NCBI GenBank assembly: GCA_024635585.1
Contig: JAGXIP010000242.1
Coordinates: 1-64,000, forward strand
Direction: 5' to 3'
Origin: Saccharicrinis sp.
GTDB taxonomy: Bacteria; Bacteroidota; Bacteroidia; Bacteroidales; Marinilabiliaceae
DNA: 64,000 nt
Numbering within the stretch: the stretch's first letter is position 1; each line of letters begins with the position of its first letter. This document shows, piece by piece, positions 9,795 to 19,667 of the stretch. The notes under the pieces were generated by a model that had not been told where the DNA came from, did not search any database, and worked only from the letters and a program-made list of their open reading frames with translations. The position numbers and the translations under genes are program-made.

Positions 9795-12203
9795 TTAAAA
9801 CTCAACAATTATCCCCAAGGTGGGCAACACGGTTCCGTTTTCGGTAAATATCTTGTCAAATTCGTAACGCTGTTGGTCGATATTAGCATCAGGGTTCGCA
9901 ATGATGGGTTGACCGTTTGAATTAAGCTTCTGCACAAATTTAACGGGTTCTTTAATTTTATAATTGTATAAATTCTGAATATCAAAATACACTTCGAGCG
10001 ACCATTTGTTGAACACATAACGTTTATCAACTCGTACATCCAATTGATGAAAGTTTTCTAGGCGTTCTGAGTTAAATCGGCTAAAATCCAGATACTCTTT
10101 TCCTGTTGCATTATAGGCTTGTACTAAAGTGGTGGTGTTTTCATCTACCGGTGTGTACGGTAAGCCACCTAAAAATCGCCACTTTATACCAAAATCCCAA
10201 TTGTTTTTCAGCGATTTGTTGATGGTAGTGGTAAACAGGTGTTTACTATCCCACGAACTGGGTATATATTGACCCAATATGTTGGTGAATTCGCTTCGTA
10301 CAAAGGTGTAGGCAGCAATAAAGCTATATCCTTTGGGCGATCTTTGGCGGGCCATTATTTCTAAACCATAGGCTTTTCCGCTTCCTGTTGGAATTACTTC
10401 CTCATCGCCAACAACCCCAAAATCGCCTCCTTTGCTGGCTATCGAGATGGAATCTTTGACCGAGATCGGGTAATCACCATAATCTTTATAAAAACCTTCC
10501 AAGGTAATTTTTGAGTAATTATTGGGTCGGAACTCCAGGCCGGCAACGTAATGATCGGCATAAATATAGCGTAAGTCGTTTTGCTTGTTTACGAGTGCTC
10601 CCTGCGTATTTCGATATCCCATGGTTGTAAGCGAAGGCAATTGATAATACCGACCCACATTTAAGTTAAGGAAAAAGGCAGGAGCCAGTTGTGCAGAGGC
10701 AGAAAAGCGTGGGCTAATTTGATTGAATGGATTGTTCATCCTATCCGAATAGGAAGCGCCATCCATTCGTACACCAAAAGAAAGGTTTATCCTATCCTCG
10801 AAAATGGGAAGACCCGCTGAAGCAAAAAGTCCATATTTAATAAAATCCAGCGTCGAGTTATAGTTTATTTCTCGGGGCTGTGAATTCAGAAAGTCTATAC
10901 GATAAGTAGAATTTGAATAATGAGCCGCATCCAACGAAACGCCAGTGTTAAATCGGATATTACCTGCTTTTGTGTCCAGCTCGGTTCTGAATTTATTTTC
11001 GACTTCTTGCGATTGGTAATCATACGTCAAGTTTTCGGGTCGCTCAATATTATCACGATACTTAATGGCCTCGTTGTTCAAATGGCTACGACTGGCTATA
11101 ACGGTCAAAAAGCTCTTACCAAAAAAATGTTTGTAATTGGTGCCTATGGTATAATTCCATTGTTTGTTAACAGGTAGATAAGAGAGTATATACTGATTGT
11201 CGGCGGTTTCGCTGGCTTTGCTGTTTAATTTAAAATCGTCGATAGCACCAAAGCCCAAAAAAGAGATTTCATTTTTTTCGTTTATCCGTGTTTTGGTTTT
11301 AAATTGAAAATCGGTAAAAGTGGGTAAAAATGGTAAATCCAATGCTTGAAACAAAAATTGGAGATAGGAGCGCCGTACAGAGGCAAAGGCAGTGGTTTTT
11401 TCCGACAGCGGCCCAGAAGCCGAAAAAGCGAGCTCACTTGCACCCAAAACCGCTTTAAAGTCGGCTTGGTCTTTGCTTCCATCTTTTTGCTTAAATTCCA
11501 TGATTGAACTTAGTGCATTACCCCGTGCCGAAGGGAAAGCACTGGAATAAAAATCTACTTCGCGTATAAAATCTACGTTAAGTATGCCTACTGGACCTCC
11601 GGATGCTCCTTGCGTGGAAAAGTGATTGATGGTGGGTATTTCTATGCCATCTATGTAAAACTTATTTTCGGCGGGGCCACCGCCGCGCACGATGATGTCG
11701 TTACGAAATGAAACCGTGCTGCCAACACCCGGAAACGACTGAATTACTTTAGATATATCTCGGTTGGCACCTGCACTTTTTTCAATTTGATCGATACCAA
11801 TGCGACGGAGTGAAACCGGGCTTTCCATTTTTTGGGCAAATGGCGATGATTTAACGGTTATTTCCGATAGGGTTTCCGTGGTTGGCTCCATCAAAATTTC
11901 AACGTAATTGGAGCGTATTTTTGAAATCATTATTTCCTCGGTAACCAAACTTTTGTATCCAACGAAAGAAAGTTGAAGCCGAACAAATTCCTTGTTGTTT
12001 ATTTCTATTTCAAATTCTCCGTCAATATTTGTGGCGGTGCCATTGGTGGTATTGTAAACCACCATATTCACAAAGGGCAAAGGCGCATTGGAGTAGGCAT
12101 CTTTAACCAAACCCTTTAATACCGGGTTTTGCGATAATAGCGCCGATGACAATATTAAAAGACTCGCTAAAATAAAATATCTTAGATGTAAAATTGATGT
12201 CAT
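9795..12203 (-). CDS. TonB-dependent receptor with CarboxypepD_reg-like N-terminal domain
   Basis: VLKGLVKDAYSNAPLPFVNMVVYNTTNGTATNIDGEFEI; plug domain SFPGVGSTVSFRNDIIVRGGGPAENKFYIDGIEIPTINHF; beta-barrel. Confidence 0.9.
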   Translation of the reverse strand: MTSILHLRYFILASLLILSSALLSQNPVLKGLVKDAYSNAPLPFVNMVVYNTTNGTATNIDGEFEIEINNKEFVRLQLSFVGYKSLVTEEIMISKIRSNYVEILMEPTTETLSEITVKSSPFAQKMESPVSLRRIGIDQIEKSAGANRDISKVIQSFPGVGSTVSFRNDIIVRGGGPAENKFYIDGIEIPTINHFSTQGASGGPVGILNVDFIREVDFYSSAFPSARGNALSSIMEFKQKDGSKDQADFKAVLGASELAFSASGPLSEKTTAFASVRRSYLQFLFQALDLPFLPTFTDFQFKTKTRINEKNEISFLGFGAIDDFKLNSKASETADNQYILSYLPVNKQWNYTIGTNYKHFFGKSFLTVIASRSHLNNEAIKYRDNIERPENLTYDYQSQEVENKFRTELDTKAGNIRFNTGVSLDAAHYSNSTYRIDFLNSQPREINYNSTLDFIKYGLFASAGLPIFEDRINLSFGVRMDGASYSDRMNNPFNQISPRFSASAQLAPAFFLNLNVGRYYQLPSLTTMGYRNTQGALVNKQNDLRYIYADHYVAGLEFRPNNYSKITLEGFYKDYGDYPISVKDSISIASKGGDFGVVGDEEVIPTGSGKAYGLEIMARQRSPKGYSFIAAYTFVRSEFTNILGQYIPSSWDSKHLFTTTINKSLKNNWDFGIKWRFLGGLPYTPVDENTTTLVQAYNATGKEYLDFSRFNSERLENFHQLDVRVDKRYVFNKWSLEVYFDIQNLYNYKIKEPVKFVQKLNSNGQPIIANPDANIDQQRYEFDKIFTENGTVLPTLGIIVEF

Positions 12204-12331
12204 TGTTTAATATTTAGTTAGAATCATTAAACGTAAAATGGTAAAAATAGTTCAATAATTGAACACATGGGTATTTCGTTGAGAAATAAATATTGCATAA
12301 ATTGTGCAGCTATAAAAATGGTACAATATAG

Positions 12332-14110
12332 ATGGGAAAAGAAACAATCGTAAAAAAGTTCCTTGCTTGGAGAGTTAGATACGTGAGTAACAGGCAATTT
12401 ATGATGATTTTAAGTGTGGTGGTAGGAATTGCTGCCTGGCTGGCTGCTGTAGTCATTAAAAAATCTGTTGGCTTTATCCATCACTTGGTTCAGGGCGTTA
12501 TTTCCTTACAAGGTTTCGAATGGTTGTATTTGGTAGCACCTGGGGTGGGTATCCTGTTAACGGTTCTGTTTATCAAATTTGTAATTCGCCGACCAGTAAG
12601 GCACGGAATACCCAATGTACTCTACTCCATTTCCAAAAATAAGGGCGAAATGAATAGGCACAACATGGTATCGTCCATTATAGCCAGTTCATTAACCGTA
12701 GGTTTTGGGGGTTCGGTAGGGTTGGAGGGGCCAACCGTTTCAACGGGTGCAGCCATCGGTGCCAATTTGGGTAAGGCGTTGCATCTTAATTATCGACAAA
12801 TTACCTTATTGTTGGGTTGTGCCTGTGCCGGGGCTATGTCGGCTATTTTTAAGGCACCCATTGCCGGAATTGTTTTTGCACTCGAAGTGATCATGCTCGA
12901 CTTAACCTTGGTTTCGTTGGTTCCTTTGCTTTTGTGCTCTGCTTCGGCGGTGGTTGTGTCCTATCTTTTCTTGGGTCAAGAGGTGGTTTATCCTTTTGAT
13001 ATTGAGCATACTTACACACTAAAAGAACTGATGTTTTATGTGCTGCTTGGCTTGGCCTGTGGCCTTGTAGCTACCTACTTTACCCGCATGTACAAATATA
13101 TCGAAAAGCTTTTCGAGAAGATACAAAACGGATGGAATAGGCTCCTTTTTGGCGCGCTTACGCTGGGTGTTTTAATGATTTTCTTTCCGCATTTGTTTGG
13201 TGAGGGTTACGAGGTGATTAACGGAGCCCTAAGGGGCGATTTATATTACCTGCACGATTTGGGCATTTTTGCGCACCTCAACGATAACTTCATCAACTTT
13301 GTAATTATCATGGTATTTACCATTGGTGTTAAGGTAATTGCTACATCGGTTACCTTTGGTGCCGGGGGAGTAGGTGGTATTTTTGCACCAACCCTGTTTA
13401 TGGGTGCCAACACGGGCGTTTTGTTTGCCTCACTTATCAATCGTTTGGGTTGGGTAGAATTACCAGTGAAAAACTTTGCCCTTATAGGTATGGCGGGTCT
13501 TATTGCCGGAGTTTTGCACGCACCTTTAACGGGCTTATTTCTCATTGCCGACCTTTCGGGTGGATATAGCATGTTTTTGCCTTTGATGATTACCGCAACC
13601 ATAAGCTATGTTACTGCTAAATCCTTTGAAGAACATTCGGTTTATACCCATCAGTTGGCCAAACGTAAAGAATTGCTTACACACGATAAGGATCAGAACG
13701 TGATGACCATGATGGATCTAAATAAATTGATAGAAACCGATTTTGCAGTTATACCACCCGATGCCACGCTGGGCGATTTGGTAAAGGTTATTTCAACCGC
13801 TCACCGCAACCTTTTTCCAGTGGTTGATAAAGCGGGCATGTTAAAAGGTATGGTCAAGATGGACGATATACGAGAAATTATCTTTAAGCCGGAAAAATAT
13901 AAGGAAGTAAAAGTAAAGGATTTAATGTATATGCCCGAATACTTTATAAGCCCCGACGACCCAATGGAAGATTTGGTAGAGATGTTCCGTAAATCGTCGC
14001 GTTTTAATGTAGCGGTGATTGATAAAGGTAAATACCTGGGTTTTATTTCCCGCGCCAATGCTTTTACGGCCTATCGTAATCACTTAAAAATGCTTTCTTC
14101 GGGTTATTAA
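12332..14110 (+). CDS. ClC-family chloride channel/transporter with CBS domains
   Basis: GSVGLEGPTVSTGAAIG, GAGGVGGIFAPTLFMGA, C-terminal CBS pair. Confidence 0.92.
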   Translation: MGKETIVKKFLAWRVRYVSNRQFMMILSVVVGIAAWLAAVVIKKSVGFIHHLVQGVISLQGFEWLYLVAPGVGILLTVLFIKFVIRRPVRHGIPNVLYSISKNKGEMNRHNMVSSIIASSLTVGFGGSVGLEGPTVSTGAAIGANLGKALHLNYRQITLLLGCACAGAMSAIFKAPIAGIVFALEVIMLDLTLVSLVPLLLCSASAVVVSYLFLGQEVVYPFDIEHTYTLKELMFYVLLGLACGLVATYFTRMYKYIEKLFEKIQNGWNRLLFGALTLGVLMIFFPHLFGEGYEVINGALRGDLYYLHDLGIFAHLNDNFINFVIIMVFTIGVKVIATSVTFGAGGVGGIFAPTLFMGANTGVLFASLINRLGWVELPVKNFALIGMAGLIAGVLHAPLTGLFLIADLSGGYSMFLPLMITATISYVTAKSFEEHSVYTHQLAKRKELLTHDKDQNVMTMMDLNKLIETDFAVIPPDATLGDLVKVISTAHRNLFPVVDKAGMLKGMVKMDDIREIIFKPEKYKEVKVKDLMYMPEYFISPDDPMEDLVEMFRKSSRFNVAVIDKGKYLGFISRANAFTAYRNHLKMLSSGY

Positions 14111-14605
14111 AAATGCTGTTGTAAGCCCCATAATTTTTTAGGTGGTTATAAAATAAAATTGCTGATGCTTTTTATTACAAAAAAAATGACGTTTTTATCC
14201 TTTTTACCCTGAATTTAGCCTACACATCTCCAAAACCACAAGTCTATCAACAAAATATGAATTAATCAGCAACTCCTTGAAATTCAATAGTTGATTACTT
14301 AAAACGCTGACATTACGGGTATTAAGGTATGCTAATGCTTTAATATGAGGATGAAAAAAATGAAAAAAAATTATTTTTGTCTTCGTTTAAAAAAGAGGGT
14401 GTGTGGTTTAAAAAAGAGGGTGTTTCATATGAAAAAGTCAATTTAATTTTGTTAGATATGGTAAGCAAATGACCGTGGTTGCTGCTGTGTATTTGGCTCG
14501 CATGTGAAATAAAATTATTTTTGTCATGTTAAAAAAATGTGAGTGAAGTTTAGCTGAAACAAAAATATACCTCCCTAAACCAAATAGTTCTAAACTATTG
14601 TTAAG

Positions 14606-14642
14606 AGACTGTCGCAATACCAAACCGCGACAGTCTTTTTTA
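14606..14642 (+). terminator. intrinsic terminator-like hairpin
   Basis: AGACTGTCGC-AATACCAAACC-GCGACAGTCT followed by a T run. Confidence 0.7.
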
Positions 14643-14691
14643 TTTGGTCACATTGGTTTCAATTTATCTTACCTTTGCAAAAAATATTAAT

Positions 14692-15951
14692 ATGACTCTT
14701 AAATCCATATATATTCCGCAAATAAAAGATATAATTGCAGCATCGGAACGGCTAAAGGGTGTGATAAAGCGAACACCTTTAGAGTTAAATACTACCTACT
14801 CCGAAAAGTACGAGGCCAATATTTATTTTAAGCGGGAAGATCAACAAGTGGTGCGTTCCTACAAAATACGGGGTGCTTATAATAAGATGGCATCCATGCC
14901 TTTGCAGGATATTAGGTGTGGTATTGTTTGTGCCAGCGCGGGTAATCATGCTCAAGGAGTGGCTTTGTCGTGTTTTATTTTAAAGGTAAAGGGAACCATA
15001 TTTATGCCCACCACTACGCCCTCCCAAAAAATAAAAAGGGTAAAAACATTGGGTAAGGAGTGGGTTGAAGTGGTGTTGGTTGGCGATACTTTCGACGATG
15101 CCAATAGTGAAGCATTAAGCTTTAGTGCGCAAAACCAATTGTCATTTATTCCGCCTTTCGACGATAAAAAAGTGATTGAAGGGCAAGGAACCATTGGTAT
15201 TGAAATTATGGAGGATTTGCCAAAGGTGAATTTTGTATTTATACCCATTGGCGGAGGTGGTCTTACTGCGGGGTTAAGTACTTATATTAAACAGACTTCG
15301 CCAAAAGTTAAATTGATAGGCGTTGAGCCCGAAGGAGCGGCAGCCATGAAGCAATCTATCCAGAAGAACGAAATAGTTACGCTATCCGAAATAGATAATT
15401 TTGTGGATGGAGCCGCGGTCCGTCGCCCGGGCGATTACACCTTCCCGATATGTAAGAAATATCTCGATGATATTACAACAGTGCCCGAAGGCAAAGTTTG
15501 CACCAAAATATTAGAACTTTATAACAACGAGGCCATTGTTGCCGAACCGGCCGGGGTTTTATCGGTGGCGGCACTGGAGCAATATAAAGAGGAGATAAAA
15601 GGTAAAAACGTGGTGTGCATCATAAGTGGAGGCAATAATGGTATTACCCGTACTGAAGAAATTAAAGAGCGCTCGCTGTTGTACGAAGGGTTGAAGCACT
15701 ATTTTATCGTTCGTTTCCCCCAGCGGGCAGGTGCCTTAAAAGATTTTGTGAACGACATTTTAGGACCCAACGACAATATTGTCCATTTTGAATATTCAAA
15801 AAAAATAAACCGTGAGAAGGGTCCAGCCTTGGTGGGCATTGAATTAAAGGATCCTGCTGATTTTGAGCCTTTAATGGAAAGAATGAAAGCCCGTAATTTT
15901 TTTGGGGAATACCTAAACGATAATTATAATTTGTTTGAGTATTTGATGTGA
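14692..15951 (+). CDS. ilvA: threonine ammonia-lyase (threonine dehydratase)
   Basis: KREDQQVVRSYKIRGAYNKM, CASAGNHAQGVAL, IPIGGGGLTAGL; start at MTLKSIYIPQIKDI preferred to the upstream ORF start. Confidence 0.9.
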   Translation: MTLKSIYIPQIKDIIAASERLKGVIKRTPLELNTTYSEKYEANIYFKREDQQVVRSYKIRGAYNKMASMPLQDIRCGIVCASAGNHAQGVALSCFILKVKGTIFMPTTTPSQKIKRVKTLGKEWVEVVLVGDTFDDANSEALSFSAQNQLSFIPPFDDKKVIEGQGTIGIEIMEDLPKVNFVFIPIGGGGLTAGLSTYIKQTSPKVKLIGVEPEGAAAMKQSIQKNEIVTLSEIDNFVDGAAVRRPGDYTFPICKKYLDDITTVPEGKVCTKILELYNNEAIVAEPAGVLSVAALEQYKEEIKGKNVVCIISGGNNGITRTEEIKERSLLYEGLKHYFIVRFPQRAGALKDFVNDILGPNDNIVHFEYSKKINREKGPALVGIELKDPADFEPLMERMKARNFFGEYLNDNYNLFEYLM

Positions 15952-16056
15952 TTGACCTTTATGCATGAATTTAAAGCAAAATTTGGATGTGAGGTATAAA
16001 AATAACATTTTTAAAGTGCTTAATTTTTATTTCAATCCCAGAATTTTTTACATAAA

Positions 16057-17427
16057 ATGAAAAAGATAGTTGCCAAGTTTGGAGGTTCTAACCTCAAGAA
16101 GAAAGAAGATATACAAAAATTGCTAAGAGTAATAAAAGCCTACGACAGACCTATGGTAATCGTAGTGTCGGCTTTTTATGGTATCACCAACCATTTGATA
16201 CAATCGATGGCAGAGGTTAAAAAGGATGAGAGTCATATTGAAATATTGGCCCGTTTTTTAAGGGAACTCAAGTCCGAAGCCATCATGGAGAACTTTGAGG
16301 ACAAACATTGGCAGGATAAGACATTGCAGGGGGTGGAAAGTCGGATTAGAGAATTAAGTAGATACTTGACAGGCATCCATTATATTGGCGATGTACCCAA
16401 TTTTGTGGAAGATGTGATATTGAGCTATGGAGAGCGTTTGAGCTCTTTGGTAATTACTAATATTTTGCAGAGCCATGGCATACATGCCGAAGAAGCTTTG
16501 CCCGAGGACATGCCCTTGCTCACCGATGGAGAGTTTGGCAATGCCACGGTAGATTACGATTTGGCAGCACCTCATGTGAAAGAACGGTTGAAGGAAGATA
16601 AAATATATGTGGTGCCCGGATTTTATGGCGTATCCGAAAATGGTAAGGTTACTTTACTTGGTCGTGGTGGTAGTGATTACTCGGCTGCGGCCATAGCCCG
16701 TTGCCTCGATGCCGAATCGCTGGATGTTTGGAAAGATGTGGATGGCTTTATGAGTGCCGATCCCAAATTAGTTGCATCGCCTAAGCGTATCACCAGCCTA
16801 TCGTATGCAGAAGCAGCAGAGCTATCCTATTTTGGAGCCAGTATATTGCATCCACGCACCGTAGAGCCCCTCAAGGAAGTGGGCATCCCCATACACATTG
16901 GAAATATAGATGCTTTCAATGGGAAAATTGAGCCTCGAACCATTGTGCAAGCTGCCGAGACGATAAGTGAGCAAATAATAAAGAGTGTGACTTACAGTGA
17001 CGATTTTGGTTTGCTTAAATTACGGGGTGCCGGGGTAGGGTTAAAACGCGGTGTATTAGCCAAGGTTACTGTTGCGCTCGATAGAGCTGGCATTAATATA
17101 AAATCCGTCATCACCTCGCAGGTGGTCATCAACTTGTTGCTTGCAGCCCGTGATGTTAAACACGCCTATAAGGTAGTGGAAGATTTGGAGCTGTCGGCTA
17201 TAACCGAGCTTATCGCCATTGAGCAAATATCTACCATAGCTGTGGTTGGCGAAGGTCTGCTTGAACATCCGGGTGTGGCCGGTCGCTTGTTTATGGCGTT
17301 GGCCAAAGAAAAGATAAACATACGTATGATCGTGTCGGGCGCATCGACGGTGGCCAGCTACTTTATGGTGGCTCCTGCCGATAGGGATGCTGCCATAAAA
17401 GCTATCCACCAAGCGTTTTTTGATTGA
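16057..17427 (+). CDS. lysC: aspartate kinase
   Basis: MKKIVAKFGGSNLK, LGRGGSDYSAAAIA, tandem ACT domains. Confidence 0.9.
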   Translation: MKKIVAKFGGSNLKKKEDIQKLLRVIKAYDRPMVIVVSAFYGITNHLIQSMAEVKKDESHIEILARFLRELKSEAIMENFEDKHWQDKTLQGVESRIRELSRYLTGIHYIGDVPNFVEDVILSYGERLSSLVITNILQSHGIHAEEALPEDMPLLTDGEFGNATVDYDLAAPHVKERLKEDKIYVVPGFYGVSENGKVTLLGRGGSDYSAAAIARCLDAESLDVWKDVDGFMSADPKLVASPKRITSLSYAEAAELSYFGASILHPRTVEPLKEVGIPIHIGNIDAFNGKIEPRTIVQAAETISEQIIKSVTYSDDFGLLKLRGAGVGLKRGVLAKVTVALDRAGINIKSVITSQVVINLLLAARDVKHAYKVVEDLELSAITELIAIEQISTIAVVGEGLLEHPGVAGRLFMALAKEKINIRMIVSGASTVASYFMVAPADRDAAIKAIHQAFFD

Positions 17428-17585
17428 AGTCCTTCATAAAAATGGTTATTTACACAGAAAGTCATAGGAGAAAGTGTGTAACCAAACAAAAAGTCCTTTG
17501 TAAAAATGTAACATTCTGCATAAAGTCCTTTGAGAAAGTGTATATTTGTCTTTAAAGTTATTGAGAAAAGAGTATTTGTATGAGA
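17426..17585 (+). repeat. array of five degenerate direct repeats at exact 32-bp period
   Basis: Units start at 17426, 17458, 17490, 17522, 17554; consensus AAAGTCcTTtGagAAAgTGTA + ~11 variable nt. Confidence 0.85.
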
Positions 17586-18884
17586 AGGACAATCATAAAG
17601 CATTTGGAGAGGTGGAAAACTAAATCAACAAGAAAGCCATTATTAATCAAAGGGGCGCGGCAAGTTGGAAAGACCTGGTTGATGAAAGAATTTGGAAATA
17701 TGAGTTACGACCAAATTGCCTATGTTAACTTCGAAAGTTCTCAAGTTCTTAAAAATCTATTTGAGCTTGATTTTGATATTTCACGTATAATAATGGCCGT
17801 TGAAATAGAAACAGGTGTTAGCATAAATGCTGAAAACACCTTAATTATTTTTGATGAAATTCAAGAAACGGAACGGGGAATAACTGCACTAAAATATTTT
17901 TTTGAGAATGCACCACAATATCACATTATGGCGGCTGGATCTCTTTTGGGGGTATCTTTCCATAAAGGCGTCTCTTTTCCTGTGGGTAAAGTAGAATTCT
18001 TAGATTTGTACCCGTTAAATTTCAGCGAATATTTACTAGCTTTAGAAGAGGATAAGCTTTTGCATGCCTTGGAAAAGAAAGATTGGCAATTAACAAACAG
18101 CTTTAAAGTAAAATATATAGAACTTTTAAAACAATATTATTTTATTGGAGGAATGCCCGAGGCAGTTACTACGTTCATTCGTACCAAGGATTTTTCTGAA
18201 GTGCGACAAGTACAAGATAATATTCTCAGAGCTTATGAACAGGATTTCTCTAAATACGCGCCTTATGATATAGTACCTAGGATTAGAATGCTGTGGAATG
18301 CAATACCTTCACAGTTATCTAAGGAAAACAAAAAGTTTATATTCAGTGCGCTAAAAAAAGGAGCTCGTGCAAAAGAGTTTGAGTTAGCGCTATCGTGGTT
18401 GATTGATTGTGGTTTGATTTATAAGATTAGTAGGATATCTAAGCCAAGTATTCCATTAAATGCTTATGTAGACTTCGGCGCATTTAAATTATTTGTTTTG
18501 GATGTGGGCTTGTTGGCTGCAATGGGAAGTATAGATGTGAGAACTTTGCTTAAAGGCAATGATATATTTACTGAGTTTAAAGGCGCGATAACTGAACAAT
18601 ATGTCCTTCAGCAGTTGATGTCTATTGATGGAATAAACATATATTATTGGTCGGCGGATAATGCTATGGCTGAACTGGATTTTGTGGTGCAAAGCAATGG
18701 TAAGATTATTCCGATAGAGGTAAAGGCCGAAGAAAACTTGCAGGCCAAGAGTTTGAAGTCATATTATTCAAAATATCCCCAAACTAAAGCGGTACGTTCA
18801 TCTATGTCCGATTATCGGGAGGAAGATTGGTTGATAAACCTACCCTTGTATGCCGTTAGTTTGTTGCCTGAACTAAATCTTTAA
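17580..18884 (+). CDS. AAA ATPase with DUF4143-type C-terminal domain
   Basis: PLLIKGARQVGKTWLMKEF (Walker A), NTLIIFDEIQE (Walker B), C-terminal EQYVLQQL...YYWSADNAMAELDFVVQ...PIEVKAEENLQAKSL. Confidence 0.92.
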   Translation: MRRTIIKHLERWKTKSTRKPLLIKGARQVGKTWLMKEFGNMSYDQIAYVNFESSQVLKNLFELDFDISRIIMAVEIETGVSINAENTLIIFDEIQETERGITALKYFFENAPQYHIMAAGSLLGVSFHKGVSFPVGKVEFLDLYPLNFSEYLLALEEDKLLHALEKKDWQLTNSFKVKYIELLKQYYFIGGMPEAVTTFIRTKDFSEVRQVQDNILRAYEQDFSKYAPYDIVPRIRMLWNAIPSQLSKENKKFIFSALKKGARAKEFELALSWLIDCGLIYKISRISKPSIPLNAYVDFGAFKLFVLDVGLLAAMGSIDVRTLLKGNDIFTEFKGAITEQYVLQQLMSIDGINIYYWSADNAMAELDFVVQSNGKIIPIEVKAEENLQAKSLKSYYSKYPQTKAVRSSMSDYREEDWLINLPLYAVSLLPELNL

Positions 18885-19294
18885 AAAATGTTTGTATCAT
18901 TTTTCTCCATCACCTTATCAAACCTACTGTCCATGCATACGCTCAAATCCGTGGTGATAAACTTCCCCTTATAAAATAAACTAAAAATAGTGGCCGGGGT
19001 GGGGGCTGATTGTGCTTGTTCCATGGTTTCCAATTTGATTATTTTTAGCGGTAGCTTTCTTTTTTCTGCAGTTGCTGTCAACGAGGTTCGTACATGGAAA
19101 TCGGTAAACGGACAGCGGTTGGAATAATAAACCACCAATCCTTCTTTATCCTTACATTCACCACTTAGCACAGTATCCTTAAACCTTGGGTTTGCGGCCT
19201 CTGCGTTTATCTTTTTCACCAACAGACTAAATCCCGACGGTAATTTCTGGCAGGTTTCAAACCCTTGTTTTATCAACCATTTGGTATCGCTCAT
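18881..19294 (-). CDS. YoaP-like domain protein (C-terminal half of a GNAT-YoaP protein)
   Basis: SDTKWLIKQGFETCQKLPSGFSLLVKK...VVYYSNRCPFTDFHV; starts inside the stop of the upstream GNAT ORF. Confidence 0.65.
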   Translation of the reverse strand: MSDTKWLIKQGFETCQKLPSGFSLLVKKINAEAANPRFKDTVLSGECKDKEGLVVYYSNRCPFTDFHVRTSLTATAEKRKLPLKIIKLETMEQAQSAPTPATIFSLFYKGKFITTDLSVCMDSRFDKVMEKNDTNIF

Positions 19295-19650
19295 TTAGTA
19301 CCTACTACCGTAATCAGTCCATTTTTTCCCTGTTTCCTGGCGTCTTCCATGGCCATCCGAAGTAGTTCTTTACCATATCCCTTTCCCTTGTATTGCCCCG
19401 AAACCCAAAAGCAGTTTATTAACAAATAGTTTGGTGCATCCACTGGAGCCCAACCTTTTTCCGCCGGCACGTATTCTATAAATACTTTGGCACGAGCATC
19501 TAAGCGTCGGAATACATATCCATTGTCAAACTCTTTTTTGAGCCAATCTTTTTTTAGCTGATAGCCTTCACCACATTTTTTATCCGAAATAGCACAGCAT
19601 ATATGTTCGCTATCTATGTTGTTGGGCGATAGTTGTAATATATTTTTCAT
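19291..19650 (-). CDS. GNAT N-acetyltransferase domain protein (N-terminal half)
   Basis: INCFWVSGQYKGKGYGKELLRMAMEDARKQGKNGLITVVGTK*, a GNAT acetyl-CoA binding pattern; ends abruptly after that strand. Confidence 0.75.
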   Translation of the reverse strand: MKNILQLSPNNIDSEHICCAISDKKCGEGYQLKKDWLKKEFDNGYVFRRLDARAKVFIEYVPAEKGWAPVDAPNYLLINCFWVSGQYKGKGYGKELLRMAMEDARKQGKNGLITVVGTK

Positions 19651-19667
19651 GGGAGATTGATTTATGT

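Noticed and set aside
14643-14678. Bacteroidetes-type promoter before ilvA (TACCTTTG)
   Set aside because: The -7 match is good, but the nearest -33 TTTG spacing is about 23 nt, outside the usual range; not strong enough to list as a feature.
17426-17585. 32-bp periodic array as a CRISPR array
   Set aside because: Repeats are degenerate, the variable parts are only ~11 nt, there are no cas genes nearby, and the array sits in a promoter/5'UTR.
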